Source: Strigamia acuminata | Taxonomy: Eukaryota > Arthropoda > Chilopoda > Geophilomorpha > Linotaeniidae | DNA: 64,000 nucleotides | Assembly: GCA_949358305.1 (NCBI GenBank) | Contig: CASHSZ010000142.1 | Coordinates: forward strand, 29,347-93,346 | Direction of reading: 5' to 3' | In this document: in pieces, positions 34,203-44,200 of the stretch | Layout of the letters: the number at the start of each line of letters is the position of its first letter | Numbering within the stretch: the first letter of the stretch is position 1 | Translations under genes and position numbers: made by a program | The notes under the pieces: model-generated | What the model saw: the letters and a program-made list of their open reading frames with translations, nothing else | What the model was told of the DNA's origin: nothing | The model's database searches: none

Positions 34203-34736
34203 GGATGAACAAATAAATAGATTGATGACAAATAAAGCAAACGAACGAATCAGTACCTCGTTAACTTGCGCCGGGTCTTCCATCTCCCCATCACCCACTA
34301 AACAAGCGCGTTTAGATGGAATAGGATCCATTTTTGACGGCGTGTCGGTCAATGGCACAGCGGACGACAAATTCGATGTAGTCGTCGTTTCCTCTTCCCC
34401 ATCCCCTCCAATCTCTCTGTTTTTCTCCGTAGCAACCTGTAAAAAAAGAAAAAAAAAAAAAAAAAAAAAAAAAAGTGAGGAAGATGGAGGTTATATAAAT
34501 GAATAAAACCTGAACAAAGGAAAACGAATGGGACGTAAACTCAGTTTCGATCTCTGTTAACGACGGACGAAACGTCCAATGGACGTTAGTCACACGCATC
34601 ACCTCGCTCACTCGCTCACTCATTCACTCATTCGCTCACTCACTCACTCGGGACTGTACGTTTGACAAAAATTCGTGATAAAAATTACCCCAATTACATT
34701 AAAATCTTCTATCAATTGTGGTACTAAGGCGTCCAT
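33301..34736 (-). CDS. Coiled-coil protein CC-3, five exons
   Basis: Exons 34736-34689 (tentative ATG start, MDALVPQLIEDFNVIG), 34436-34257, 34140-33634, 33553-33476 and 33411-33301 join in phase, giving about 307 aa. The main exon has a helical stretch (RRIERIEEYMGW-like, then RLRSMEKKLKRMESDL) followed by a Glu/Val-rich acidic part (DVYDMEVEVEITEEDREVDV). The last exon is an extreme Asp tail with DSDDG repeats. A basic KKARQIAWTLAKR precedes the helix. It resembles CC-1 and CC-2 in plan: a short exon, an intron, then a coiled coil and an acidic tail. The first exon is the least certain, because its phase fits but a 250-bp intron separates it. Function is unknown, and a nuclear scaffold role is a guess. 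Confidence 0.6.
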
Positions 34737-34979
34737 GATGTCGGGTGGTTAGTTCTGCATCCAGGAGGCATAGACAAGACCAATCACGACTCTGCTCATT
34801 GTTGGCCAATCAAATCGCTTCGTACGATGGCGCCAAATTCGATTGTTGGACTGCTTTCTATCGTGTTTTAGAGATTTTTGAGAGAAATCTTACGACGAGA
34901 AAACTCTTCTCTTTTTTTTTCCATGGAAAGACACACGGGTTAACCACCAAAAATATTTATTTATTTATTTACGTGTGTT

Positions 34980-35231
34980 TTGTAGACGACGCGTCTTCTA
35001 TCGCGTGACACACGCGTGTAAAAGCTAAGTTCGCGCGTTCGACATGTGAATGCAAAACGTTGACCATACGTCGCCGCGCGCGTCGCCGCGCCGCAAGTGG
35101 ACGAATTCCCCGAAATCGCGCGAACGCCGAAAGTTGAAAATATTCAACTTTGACGCGCGCGACCACTCGTTGCCACCTTTGTTTTCCAGTGAAATCATTG
35201 ATTTTTACATTGAAAACAGTCACATTCTATT
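34980..35231 (+). repeat. Old inverted repeat, outer left arm
   Basis: Around 35040-35185 the sequence matches, inverted and diverged, the right arm at about 47555-47665. Shared blocks include AGTGGACGAATTC, GAAAGTTGAAAATATTCAA and TTGACGCGCGCGACCAC. Copia-1 interrupts this arm at 35231/40223. The 34740-34980 part shows no supported gene. Confidence 0.6.
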
Positions 35232-35422
35232 TGTTGGCGCTTGTCTGTGTATCTAGAAGCGTGGTGAGGTGTAAAGAAACATACACGGTTGCGTGCGTCG
35301 CCATCTTGGAGACTTTAATAAAGATAATAAAAGAAACTGTCACCAGGTGGTGATACATAAAACAAAGTAAGCAAAAGATCGTCTGCTACAATACAAATGA
35401 GAAAGAGCGAATTACATTAACA
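35232..35422 (-). repeat. Copia-1 3' LTR
   Basis: This is the downstream LTR in element sense; it matches 40032-40222. It directly adjoins the end of the gag-pol frame, with a short purine tract (AATTAGGGGTAGTT in sense) between. Confidence 0.95.
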
Positions 35423-35430
35423 AACTACCC

Positions 35431-38400
35431 CTAATTCGCTGTTTCCCGTACAGAACTCAAATACGGAACTAAAGATAACAATCTTCCTTTCATTAAAGGT
35501 TTGGTAAATAAATCTGCATAATTAAACTTTGTGTTAACATACATGATTTTAAATAAATCTAACATCAAATGTTCTCGAACGAACTTAAATCTTATATCCA
35601 TATAACGTGTCAATCGATTCTCCACATGATTCTTCAAGTTGAAAAGTACATTCTGATTGTCCACGTAGATAGTCGGATGTGCATCATCAATTGGTAAGAC
35701 ACGACAACATTCGGTTAAAATGCGTGTTAACCAAATAACTTCTTTCACTAAATCAGTCACGGCGTATAATTCCGATTCCATTGCGGACGCTGCAACCAAG
35801 GACTGCTTTGCAGATCTCCAAATTATCGGTACTTGGCCCAAAAACACAATGTGGCCAGAAACCGATCTGCGTGTGTCGATATCGGACGCAAATGATGCAT
35901 CGGAATAACAGTGAAAGACAACACGTTCTGGTCTCTTCATCTTAATGCACTGATACGGGGTCGATCTCACATAATTGAATAAATGCTCGAGATGCATCCA
36001 GGCGACGATACTGGGTTTTGAAGAATATCTCGCCAAAACGCTGACTGCGTACAGGATGTCTGGTCTCGTCATTCGTGCGAGAAATAGCAAAGATCCGACT
36101 AATTCTCGATATGGCAGATCAATGCCTTTTTCGCTTCGCATCGTTTCTGCATTAATGGCCGACCCAAACTTCATTGGTTCATACTTTCTCTGAAAAGATA
36201 TAAAGGAGAAAACATTAGACAGTTTGTGTATATATGATGTTTGTTCTAAATAAACACAGTTGTCTTCTTTATCATGGCGGAAATTAATTCCCAAAAACTT
36301 TTGAACGCGACCTAAGTCCTTAATATCAAAAATAGTTCTAATTGTTCGTATCACGTTATCGATCACAAAGTCATCTGAACCGATAATAAGTACGTCGTCG
36401 ACGTAAACTAATACGAATGCGTTCCATCCGGAGCGATATACACATTCGCAAGATGTAAGGGGAATTAAACCAGTCTCTTTTAATGCACGGTCAAGTTCTA
36501 TCCACCAACACCTGCCCGCCTGATGGAGTCCATAGAGACTTTTCTCTAATTTCCACACATTTCCATCATGTCGTTCGAAGCCACTTGGAGGATCCATATA
36601 GATTTCTTCTTCCAGAGACCCATAAAGAAAGGCACATTTTACATCCAGATGCCTAGTCACCCATCCGGCACATACCACAAGCAAGAAAAATAGTAGGCGA
36701 ACGAGTGCAAAAGTGACAACCGGATTATATACTTCATGAAAATCCCTGCCTTTAACCTGTTCAAAACCTCTTGCCACTAATCGTGCGCGATGGCGAACAA
36801 CAGTTCCTTTGTCGTCGCTTTTCCGGACAAAAACCCATTTATTGGTTAAAATCTTCTTCCCTTTTGGAGGTGGAACGAGTGAAAAGACCTTTCTTTCTTC
36901 TAGCGTTGCTATTTCGTCTTGCATTGCCTCATTCCATTGATCTGCATCCTCACATTTTATTGCTTCTTCGTATGACGTGGGACTTTCAACATCGCAACAT
37001 TCCAATCCATTAAAGAAATCAAAGAAGTCTTGGTCGACTATGTTAGAATCGGTGTTATTTGGTTTGGCCACGTCATGCGATTTCGAAGGAATGTCCACTT
37101 GGCCTGTTACCAAATTCTTCGGTGAGAAATCAAATGCGTCAAGATTTACATCTAAATTCTTAGCTTGACACAAAACCGCCACGTCAGTCTTAGACTTGAT
37201 CCTTTGACCGTCACAAAAATAATAAACATCGGTTCGATTTCCTGTCGATCTGGGAATTAATTCACGTTCCCACACAATCTGCTTCAATTGACTCGAAATC
37301 GTTGGTTGGACCTGTATCTTCTGTTTTACTGATTGTAAAACCGTTTGTTCAGGTTGTGTAACCGTTTGTGCTGCTTGTATCGTTGTTACTTGTGCAACTG
37401 GTTGTTGCTTTGCTTGCGTCGGTGCGACTTTCTTCAATGTCATTTTAGGTTTAGATTCTTCTGTCGTGTCAGGTGTAAAACTAATTTGTTCTACACTTTC
37501 GAGTCGTTTGGGTTGATAAACCTTAGCCTCGTTAATTGTCACTTGATCACTTTCAATGATTTTGTTGCTGATAGGATCCCATATTCGGTAGCCCCGCGTA
37601 AATAATGCATATCCGACGAGTACGCCAACTTCTCCACAATCCGAAAATTTGTCTTGTCTTTCGGCCTTTGGGATAAATCTATGGACCATACTTCCAATCT
37701 TACGGATATACGATATATTCGGTGGTGATCCTTTCCTTATTTCATATGGTGTTTTCCAGTGCAGTAACTTCTGTGGTGTGCGATTCCGCAAATAAACATA
37801 AGCATGCAAAAGTTCAACCCAGAATCCTGGTGCTAAATTCGCCTGCTTACGTGTTACGCGAATTGCTTGAAGTGCCGTCTGGTTAAAGCGTTCCGCGACT
37901 CCATTTTGGGATGGTGTGTACGTATTTGTACGTAAATGTTGAATACCCAACGATGTCAAATGCTCTGACATCTTTCGCGAACAAAATTCCAATCCGTTGT
38001 CAGTTTTAATCGCCTTAACACGATGTCCTGTTTGACGTTCCGCTTCAGTTATAAAGTCTTTAATCTTATCAAAAGCTTCCCACTTATGCTTAAGTGCGTA
38101 GACCGACGTCCATCGAGAATAATCCTCCACAATCGCGAGAAAATATTTGAATCCGGACGGGGAGGGATAACTCGTTGCTCCCCAAATGTCTGCATGAACA
38201 ATTTCCATCAAACTCTTGGTCAATATGGACGGGAAAGCTTTCCTTGTCGGACGTCGCATTTTCGTTATTTTGCAGTCTTCGCAATACAAATTTCCCCGCG
38301 ATAAGCTTGGCATTCCTTTAACTGCCCCGGATTTGGACATTTCAGCGACTGTTCTTACATTTAAATGTGCCAATCGACGATGCCACAATTCGAGGTCGTG

Positions 38401-39732
38401 ACTGCAATTTGCTGTTTGTGGTTCCTTTTGACCTTCGGATACGACGTTTGCGTACGTCTTCACAGCTGATGTATTATTTACTTCCGGTAACTGTGCAGAC
38501 AAATTGTAAAGTCCATTCGTCCCGGTAAACCGTAAAACAGAAGTGCCAGTTTTATCATAAACTTCTATACACTTCCCGCCACCTTTCCAAGTGTAACCGC
38601 AGGTGTCGACTTGGAATCCGGAAATTAAATTTCTCCGACCACTGGGTGCGTAACCGACGCGTTGCAATACCGTATATCGTTCTTTTCCGTCTACTTGATG
38701 ACAAAACATAACAGTTCCTATTCCTGTTACTTGAAATTGTCCATAATAGGAATTCATAGTGGTCGGTTTTATCATCCGTAAGTCTTGAAACCATTTCTTA
38801 TCGTTGCATAGATGGGCGCCACAAGCGCTGTCCCAGGTCCATTGTTGCCATGGGATTGTTGGTGTTGATGGCGGTTGGTTGGATACTGTCATAACGTCAA
38901 AAACGCCCGAAAACCCTGCCGCTGGTCGTTCATTTGAGGACGTGCCCCGACCTCTCGATTTTCGTCCTCGCGATCTCGTATTACGCCCAGCACGAGCTTT
39001 TTCGTAATGTGACGGTGCCTGGGTGCAATCACGAATGAAATGGCCTGGTTGGCCACATCGATAACACGTGTAGCCAGGTGATGGTGATCCACGCTGTTGA
39101 ACCGTTGAACTAGTCATAACTTCTGAGTCGTTCTTGGATACAGACGTCGTCATCAATCGCATCCGGCCTGCTTCACTAATCAAAGTTGACTTTACATTTG
39201 TTGTAGTGAATTTTGTGTCATCCCATGCATAAATCATTTTTACAACCACGTCATATTCAGTTGGGAGATCCTGAATAAGTTGAAAAGCAATTTCGTCATC
39301 ATTAATTTTTCTCCCTGCGTCCTTTAACTGAGCTGCGGCATTTTCAACTCTGCTAATAAATGTCTCCATGTGCTCTCCGGTTTTAAAAGTCATTGACACG
39401 AAATTTTTCCGCAACATTGCAATCCGGGCACGTGATTTCGGTTCGTACATGCCGGCGAGATAATCCCATGCAGTTAAAGGATCTTCTTTACCTGCACTTC
39501 GCAATAAATCCCGAATTTCACGCTTTACTCCGTAGTAAATATAACCCATCGCTTTATTCTTCTTTGCCGTGAAATCTTTAAGCTCGGTTGCATCTGTCGG
39601 AACCTTTGTTGCTTTATCAATGTGATCGGTGAGCGTTTGCGCCGCTAATAGCATTTTCATATCGCTTTTCCATGCCTCGTAATTCAGGCCATCTAGTGGT
39701 GAAAATTTGAACATGTCCGGTATCTTATCCAT
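35431..39732 (-). CDS. Copia-1 Gag-Pol polyprotein
   Basis: One frame of 1433 aa, ATG at 39732, stop TAG at 35431. Order: Gag (DGLNYEAWKSDMKMLL near the start), zinc knuckle CYRCGQPGHFIRDC (about 225), protease with a DSACGAHL active site (about 310), integrase zinc-binding HRRLAH...CEDC and the DDE core (HADIWGA, KAIKTDNGLEF, GVAERFN), reverse transcriptase (KWVFVRKSD, DVKCAFLYGSLEEEIYMDPP, YVDDVLIIGSD) and RNase H (YSDASFASDIDTRRSVSGH), ending TKPLMKGR. Gag and Pol are in one frame with no shift, as in many copia elements. The DSA form replaces the commoner DSG, and is also seen in other copia families. No stops or frameshifts were found, so it is potentially active. Confidence 0.95.
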   Translation of the reverse strand: MDKIPDMFKFSPLDGLNYEAWKSDMKMLLAAQTLTDHIDKATKVPTDATELKDFTAKKNKAMGYIYYGVKREIRDLLRSAGKEDPLTAWDYLAGMYEPKSRARIAMLRKNFVSMTFKTGEHMETFISRVENAAAQLKDAGRKINDDEIAFQLIQDLPTEYDVVVKMIYAWDDTKFTTTNVKSTLISEAGRMRLMTTSVSKNDSEVMTSSTVQQRGSPSPGYTCYRCGQPGHFIRDCTQAPSHYEKARAGRNTRSRGRKSRGRGTSSNERPAAGFSGVFDVMTVSNQPPSTPTIPWQQWTWDSACGAHLCNDKKWFQDLRMIKPTTMNSYYGQFQVTGIGTVMFCHQVDGKERYTVLQRVGYAPSGRRNLISGFQVDTCGYTWKGGGKCIEVYDKTGTSVLRFTGTNGLYNLSAQLPEVNNTSAVKTYANVVSEGQKEPQTANCSHDLELWHRRLAHLNVRTVAEMSKSGAVKGMPSLSRGNLYCEDCKITKMRRPTRKAFPSILTKSLMEIVHADIWGATSYPSPSGFKYFLAIVEDYSRWTSVYALKHKWEAFDKIKDFITEAERQTGHRVKAIKTDNGLEFCSRKMSEHLTSLGIQHLRTNTYTPSQNGVAERFNQTALQAIRVTRKQANLAPGFWVELLHAYVYLRNRTPQKLLHWKTPYEIRKGSPPNISYIRKIGSMVHRFIPKAERQDKFSDCGEVGVLVGYALFTRGYRIWDPISNKIIESDQVTINEAKVYQPKRLESVEQISFTPDTTEESKPKMTLKKVAPTQAKQQPVAQVTTIQAAQTVTQPEQTVLQSVKQKIQVQPTISSQLKQIVWERELIPRSTGNRTDVYYFCDGQRIKSKTDVAVLCQAKNLDVNLDAFDFSPKNLVTGQVDIPSKSHDVAKPNNTDSNIVDQDFFDFFNGLECCDVESPTSYEEAIKCEDADQWNEAMQDEIATLEERKVFSLVPPPKGKKILTNKWVFVRKSDDKGTVVRHRARLVARGFEQVKGRDFHEVYNPVVTFALVRLLFFLLVVCAGWVTRHLDVKCAFLYGSLEEEIYMDPPSGFERHDGNVWKLEKSLYGLHQAGRCWWIELDRALKETGLIPLTSCECVYRSGWNAFVLVYVDDVLIIGSDDFVIDNVIRTIRTIFDIKDLGRVQKFLGINFRHDKEDNCVYLEQTSYIHKLSNVFSFISFQRKYEPMKFGSAINAETMRSEKGIDLPYRELVGSLLFLARMTRPDILYAVSVLARYSSKPSIVAWMHLEHLFNYVRSTPYQCIKMKRPERVVFHCYSDASFASDIDTRRSVSGHIVFLGQVPIIWRSAKQSLVAASAMESELYAVTDLVKEVIWLTRILTECCRVLPIDDAHPTIYVDNQNVLFNLKNHVENRLTRYMDIRFKFVREHLMLDLFKIMYVNTKFNYADLFTKPLMKGRLLSLVPYLSSVRETAN

Positions 39733-40015
39733 GACGTTGCAATGGTGTAAAAACCGTGAAAAACAAAATAATCAAGAGTCAATAAACATGAAATTATATC
39801 ACTCAAATGTCAAAATATCCACAAACTGAAAGATATCACAATTTTGTCCGTTTTTCCTCGCTAAATGTTCGTATTTAGACATGAAGGTGAAGGGGCGTGA
39901 CTCGCGATAATTCCTCGCCTCGAACTCGCGATAATTCCTCGTCCCGAACTCGATTTGGTTCTTCACTGTCGTAATTCTTCACACAAGCTCGCCTGAAGTC
40001 TTCTAGAATGCATGT

Positions 40016-40029
40016 CTGGGCCCATAACC
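40016..40029 (-). promoter_or_regulatory. Copia-1 primer binding site (internal tRNA-iMet)
   Basis: In element sense the 5' LTR is followed after AA by GGTTATGGGCCCAG. This is complementary to the anticodon stem-loop CTGGGCCCATAACC of initiator tRNA-Met, as in Drosophila copia, which is primed by a half tRNA. Confidence 0.8.
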
Positions 40030-40031
40030 TT

Positions 40032-40222
40032 TGTTGGCGCTTGTCTGTGTATCTAGAAGCGTGGTGAGGTGTAAAGAAACATACACGGTTGCGTGCGTCG
40101 CCATCTTGGAGACTTTAATAAAGATAATAAAAGAAACTGTCACCAGGTGGTGATACATAAAACAAAGTAAGCAAAAGATCGTCTGCTACAATACAAATGA
40201 GAAAGAGCGAATTACATTAACA
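40032..40222 (-). repeat. Copia-1 5' LTR
   Basis: Upstream LTR in element sense, identical by eye to 35232-35422. Confidence 0.95.
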
Positions 40223-40227
40223 CTATT

Positions 40228-40687
40228 GAAATGAATTGTTTTCACGTCAAAACAATACACGAAAAACAATACAAGAAAAAAAGAGTTCATAAACAAATAC
40301 AATCCTTTCGACGGTGCGCGTGGAAATTACATGCCGCTCAATGCTCGCCTGCTGCGGCCGGGGAGATTGCAATTTCCCGTCGAGCAAGCAAACACAAAAA
40401 CCCACCAAATTTTCAACTTTTCCCATTTTAAAAAACAATTAAATATTCTTTAAATTAATAATCAACAATGAAATACCAAAAAAAATCAATTCTTAAGCAA
40501 CTTAACAATTTTTGTTTTTGTGCTGCATGGGAACCAAAAAATTGGTTGACGCGAGCTTGTGACATGCGCTGCACAGCCTCGCGAATCCTAAGTGCGTCCT
40601 CAGCCATACGCGTCGGCCTTGACGCGCGCGTTTAGACGCGCACATGTGAACTTAGCTTTGTGCGCGTCCAGATGCGCTCGTCTAGAC
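40228..40687 (+). repeat. Old inverted repeat, inner left arm
   Basis: At 40510-40650 it matches, inverted, 47172-47290 (GCGCTGCACAGCCTC, GAATCCTA, ATACGCGTCGGCC, TGCATGGGAA). The outer part at 40228-40500 is AT-rich and less clear. Copia-2 sits next to the apex of this inverted repeat. No gene is present. Confidence 0.65.
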
Positions 40688-41240
40688 TGTAGCTGCGTGG
40701 CGCAAAAATATCGCCGAAATAGGCGATAGGAAGCGTAAAACTGAGTCAAACGCACTTCTAAGTGCGGACAAATGCGCGTGATGCGCGTACGCGAGTTTGA
40801 GCGGACTTACGATCAAATTCGCGTGCACTACACTTATAGAAACGTGTAGTGCCGAACTAAATACAATAGTTAACCAAAAATATAACATTTATTAAGAGAA
40901 AACTTACATAATGGGTCCAGAATCACTGGACAAACACAAGGAAACACACTACCCGTGTGAGCGGCCATTTGTAATGTGCCAGAGACATCTGGTGGCCGAA
41001 AATAGAAACAATAAGTAGAAATACACACAGAATAGAGGATGCATGATGCCAGATGGATAAGACACATCTAAAAGGCATCATGCATTCCCTTTACATAGAA
41101 ACTAAGGAAAAACATAAGAAACAATACTAAATTACCCCGAATAAGAAAAGATAACCGATGGATAATAAAATAAACATTTCAAAGTCATTTCACATCGAAA
41201 AACGATTTAAATAACTCAAAAGTGGTTCCAAAGTCTAACA
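40688..41240 (-). repeat. Copia-2 3' LTR
   Basis: Downstream LTR in element sense. In sense it is preceded by the purine tract CGAAGGAGGGAAT (41241-41253). Confidence 0.95.
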
Positions 41241-41288
41241 ATTCCCTCCTTCGATGTAAAATGTCGGTGCTAAACAATCGAAAAAAAG

Positions 41289-44200
41289 TTACTTCGAGAC
41301 GAAAATCCGAGATAATAAATTTCGAAGACGCTCTGAACTGAGCCACTTGGTGAAAATGTCGGATACATTTATCTCACCCGGAATTTTGCGGAGTTCGAAA
41401 CATCCGGCAATGTGCCACTCACGAAGCCAGTGAAACTTCACTCGAATATGTTTCGTTTTCGAGTTCTCGATGTCGTTGTTCGTGAACTGAATCGAGGCGA
41501 GGGCATCGGAAAATATGATCGGTTTCGATAACCGACGTAAAGGTGGAAACACTTGATAAATACTGTCGAGCCAATAGAGTTCTTTGACGATTTCGACAAG
41601 TGCCACAAATTCGGCTTCCATTGTGGAGCAAGCGACGCTGGTCTGCTTCTTGCAGCTCCAGCCAATGGGCACACTTCCGATGTAAACAATGTATCCGCCG
41701 AATGATCTCGATGTAGCGATGTCGGAGGCCCAAGAGGCGTCTGTGCAACCCCACAGTTGACTCGAATCGCATTTCGAAAGTTCGATGGCGTACTCGCTCG
41801 TGTTCGCGACGTAACGAAGGACCTGCAGCAAACACTTGATATGGCTCTCGGTGTAGCAGTTGTTGTACTGCGATAATGCGATCACCGAGTACAAAATGTC
41901 GGGGCGAGTACGTGAAGCCAGGAACAATAAAGATCCGACGAGTGATCGATACGGAAAATCCGGAAGGTCGGTGAGCGGTCCCTTGACTAACGTGGTCCCA
42001 GGTGTGACTGGCACCTTGATGAGCGCGTCAGATGAAACATTAAACTTTTTGAGGAGTTTGTCAATGTAATTGCGTTGAGTCATAAAGACTTTCCCGTCAC
42101 GACGCTCGAACTCGACTCCCAGCAGTTTGGTGATTGGCCCCAGGTCGACAATGTCGAATTTACTCGTGATCAGCTTGAGTATTCGATCCCTGATGTTTTC
42201 CGAAGCATAAAATAAAACAATATCGTCGACGTATACCAGCATAATGGCCGAATGTCCGTAGGCGTACACACAATTACATGCTGGAAACTTTTGAAATCCG
42301 AGTTCTGTCAATGTTTCATTAAGTTTCTGGTACCACATGCGCCCCGACTGGTGAAGACCGTAAAGCGACTTGGTCAACAACCATACGTTGTCGGGCGAGG
42401 AACATGTGGCACCAGCGGGAATCCGCATATAAATCTCGTGGTCAAGGTCGCCGTAGAGGTAGGCACATTTCACGTCGAGGTGCGTGTCCCTCCATCCGAG
42501 GAGAATAACCAGCAGACAAAAGAAGAAACGGATTAGGACAAAATTGACTACGGGACTAAAAACTTCATCGTAGTCAACGCCCATTGTCTGCCGAAATCCT
42601 TGGGCGACCAGTCGAGCACGATATCGGGTAATCTTTCCGGTAATGTCACTTTTGAACTTAAAAATCCATTTGCAACCGAGCACAGTCTTGTCAGGGGGTC
42701 TCGGAACCTCCTTATAAACGTCTCGTTGCTTGAAAGTCGAAAGTTCCTCGTCGATTGCTTCGGTCCATTTCGGTGCTTCGGGCAATTTCACAGCTTCGGC
42801 GTATGTGGCCGGTTCCCGAAAACACATGTGGACACGAGGAGGCGATGGCGGAGCATATGGCATGTGGTGTTCTAAATTGCCGAAGAAGAAAACGGACTCA
42901 TCATACGGTATCCGGTGTGCGAAACAATAAGCGGCGATATCTGTGTGCGACCGCAAGCGGACACCGTGCTCCGGATAATAATAAACGTCGACTTTAATCC
43001 TCCCCGGAACCTGATCTTTCCGGAGATGCTCTTCTCTCCTCCATCCGCTGAAGGGCGAAACGCCGCCAACAAAACTCCAAGGGCAATGAAGAGCGCGTAA
43101 AGGCGCCAAATTAGGCGTACCCGGAAGTCGGACAGGCAAGGCAGCCGCTTCGTCGAGAAGGTCTTCGTCAAAATCTGAACCCTGTTCAGACATCGCTGCG
43201 GTGTCGTCAAGACCCGGGAGAGATGGGTAGGACATCGAACGCCGTAGATGAGGCAAGCGGGTGGAACGTACGGTCGGAGTAAATTGTCCATGTCCTGCAA
43301 TGGTCGTAACATTATCGGAGCCATCAGCGACGGTAACAGAGCCATCAGCGTCGGTAACAGAGCCATCAGTCGTAGCAGCTAAGCCGTCAGCAGCGGCGAT
43401 GAGACCATCAGCTGTAGGAAGAGATGGTGCGAATGAAGCGAAAGACGGAGCACTCGAAGCGACGGAGGGAGCACGACTGGCAATACCATCCTCGTCACTG
43501 CTGTCAGCAGAAGAGTCGTTATCCGAATCGTGACGTCGACGAGGCCAAGGCTGAGTTGGAAAGTTATCACGAAAAGTGACACGTGACGGGGTGTGGCCAC
43601 GAGCAGGCTCCTCCATGGGTGGAGCATTGTCATCCGGATCTGGAACATAAAAGGGCGAGCGCTTAAAGTTCTGCCGTTCATCGATTTGGACGTGAACAGA
43701 TTCGGTGACGGTGTTCGTAGCCGGATTCCACACTCGATACCCTCGAGTTCCCGAAGCGTAGCCAACGAGAAATCCTTCCCACGCTCGAGGATCCAGTTTG
43801 TTGCGTCCAGGTGCGGTGAAGTGTACCCAGCACTTGGAACCAATCTTACGAAAATGTCTGACGGAAAGAGCACGCTGGCGCCACAAAATGTATGGGATTT
43901 CGTCGTTGAGCTTCGAATGCGGACTGCGGTTTTTGATATATGTGAACGTCACGGCAAGTTCAGCCCAAAGCGTGTGCGAAAATCCGGTTTCGGAGTTGAT
44001 GGAGCGGAGATAGTCGCCCATTGTCCGGTTCAGGCGTTCGGCGACACCGTTCATCTGTGGCGATGCGGGATTGGTCCGTTGAGCAACAATACCCTTGTCG
44101 GCAAGAAAACGGTCAAAATCCCTCGAAATAAATTCTCCTCCACGGTCGGTGCGAATTGTTTTAATCCGGCAATCAGCAATACGTTCAACGCGGGAAACAA

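Larger units (their letters stand above)
35232..40222 (-). mobile_element. Copia-1, complete Ty1/copia retrotransposon
   Basis: LTRs of 191 bp (35232-35422 and 40032-40222) appear identical base for base. They begin TGTTGG and end TTAACA, and are flanked by a 5-bp target duplication CTATT (35227-35231 and 40223-40227). One long gag-pol frame fills the inside. The total is 4991 bp, a compact copia element. Identical LTRs and an open frame mean a recent insertion. Confidence 0.95.

Noticed and set aside
40682-41067. Short - strand frames at 40.7-41.1 kb, repeated at 46.6-47.0 kb
   Set aside because: They lie inside the copia-2 LTRs and are duplicated only because the LTRs are.
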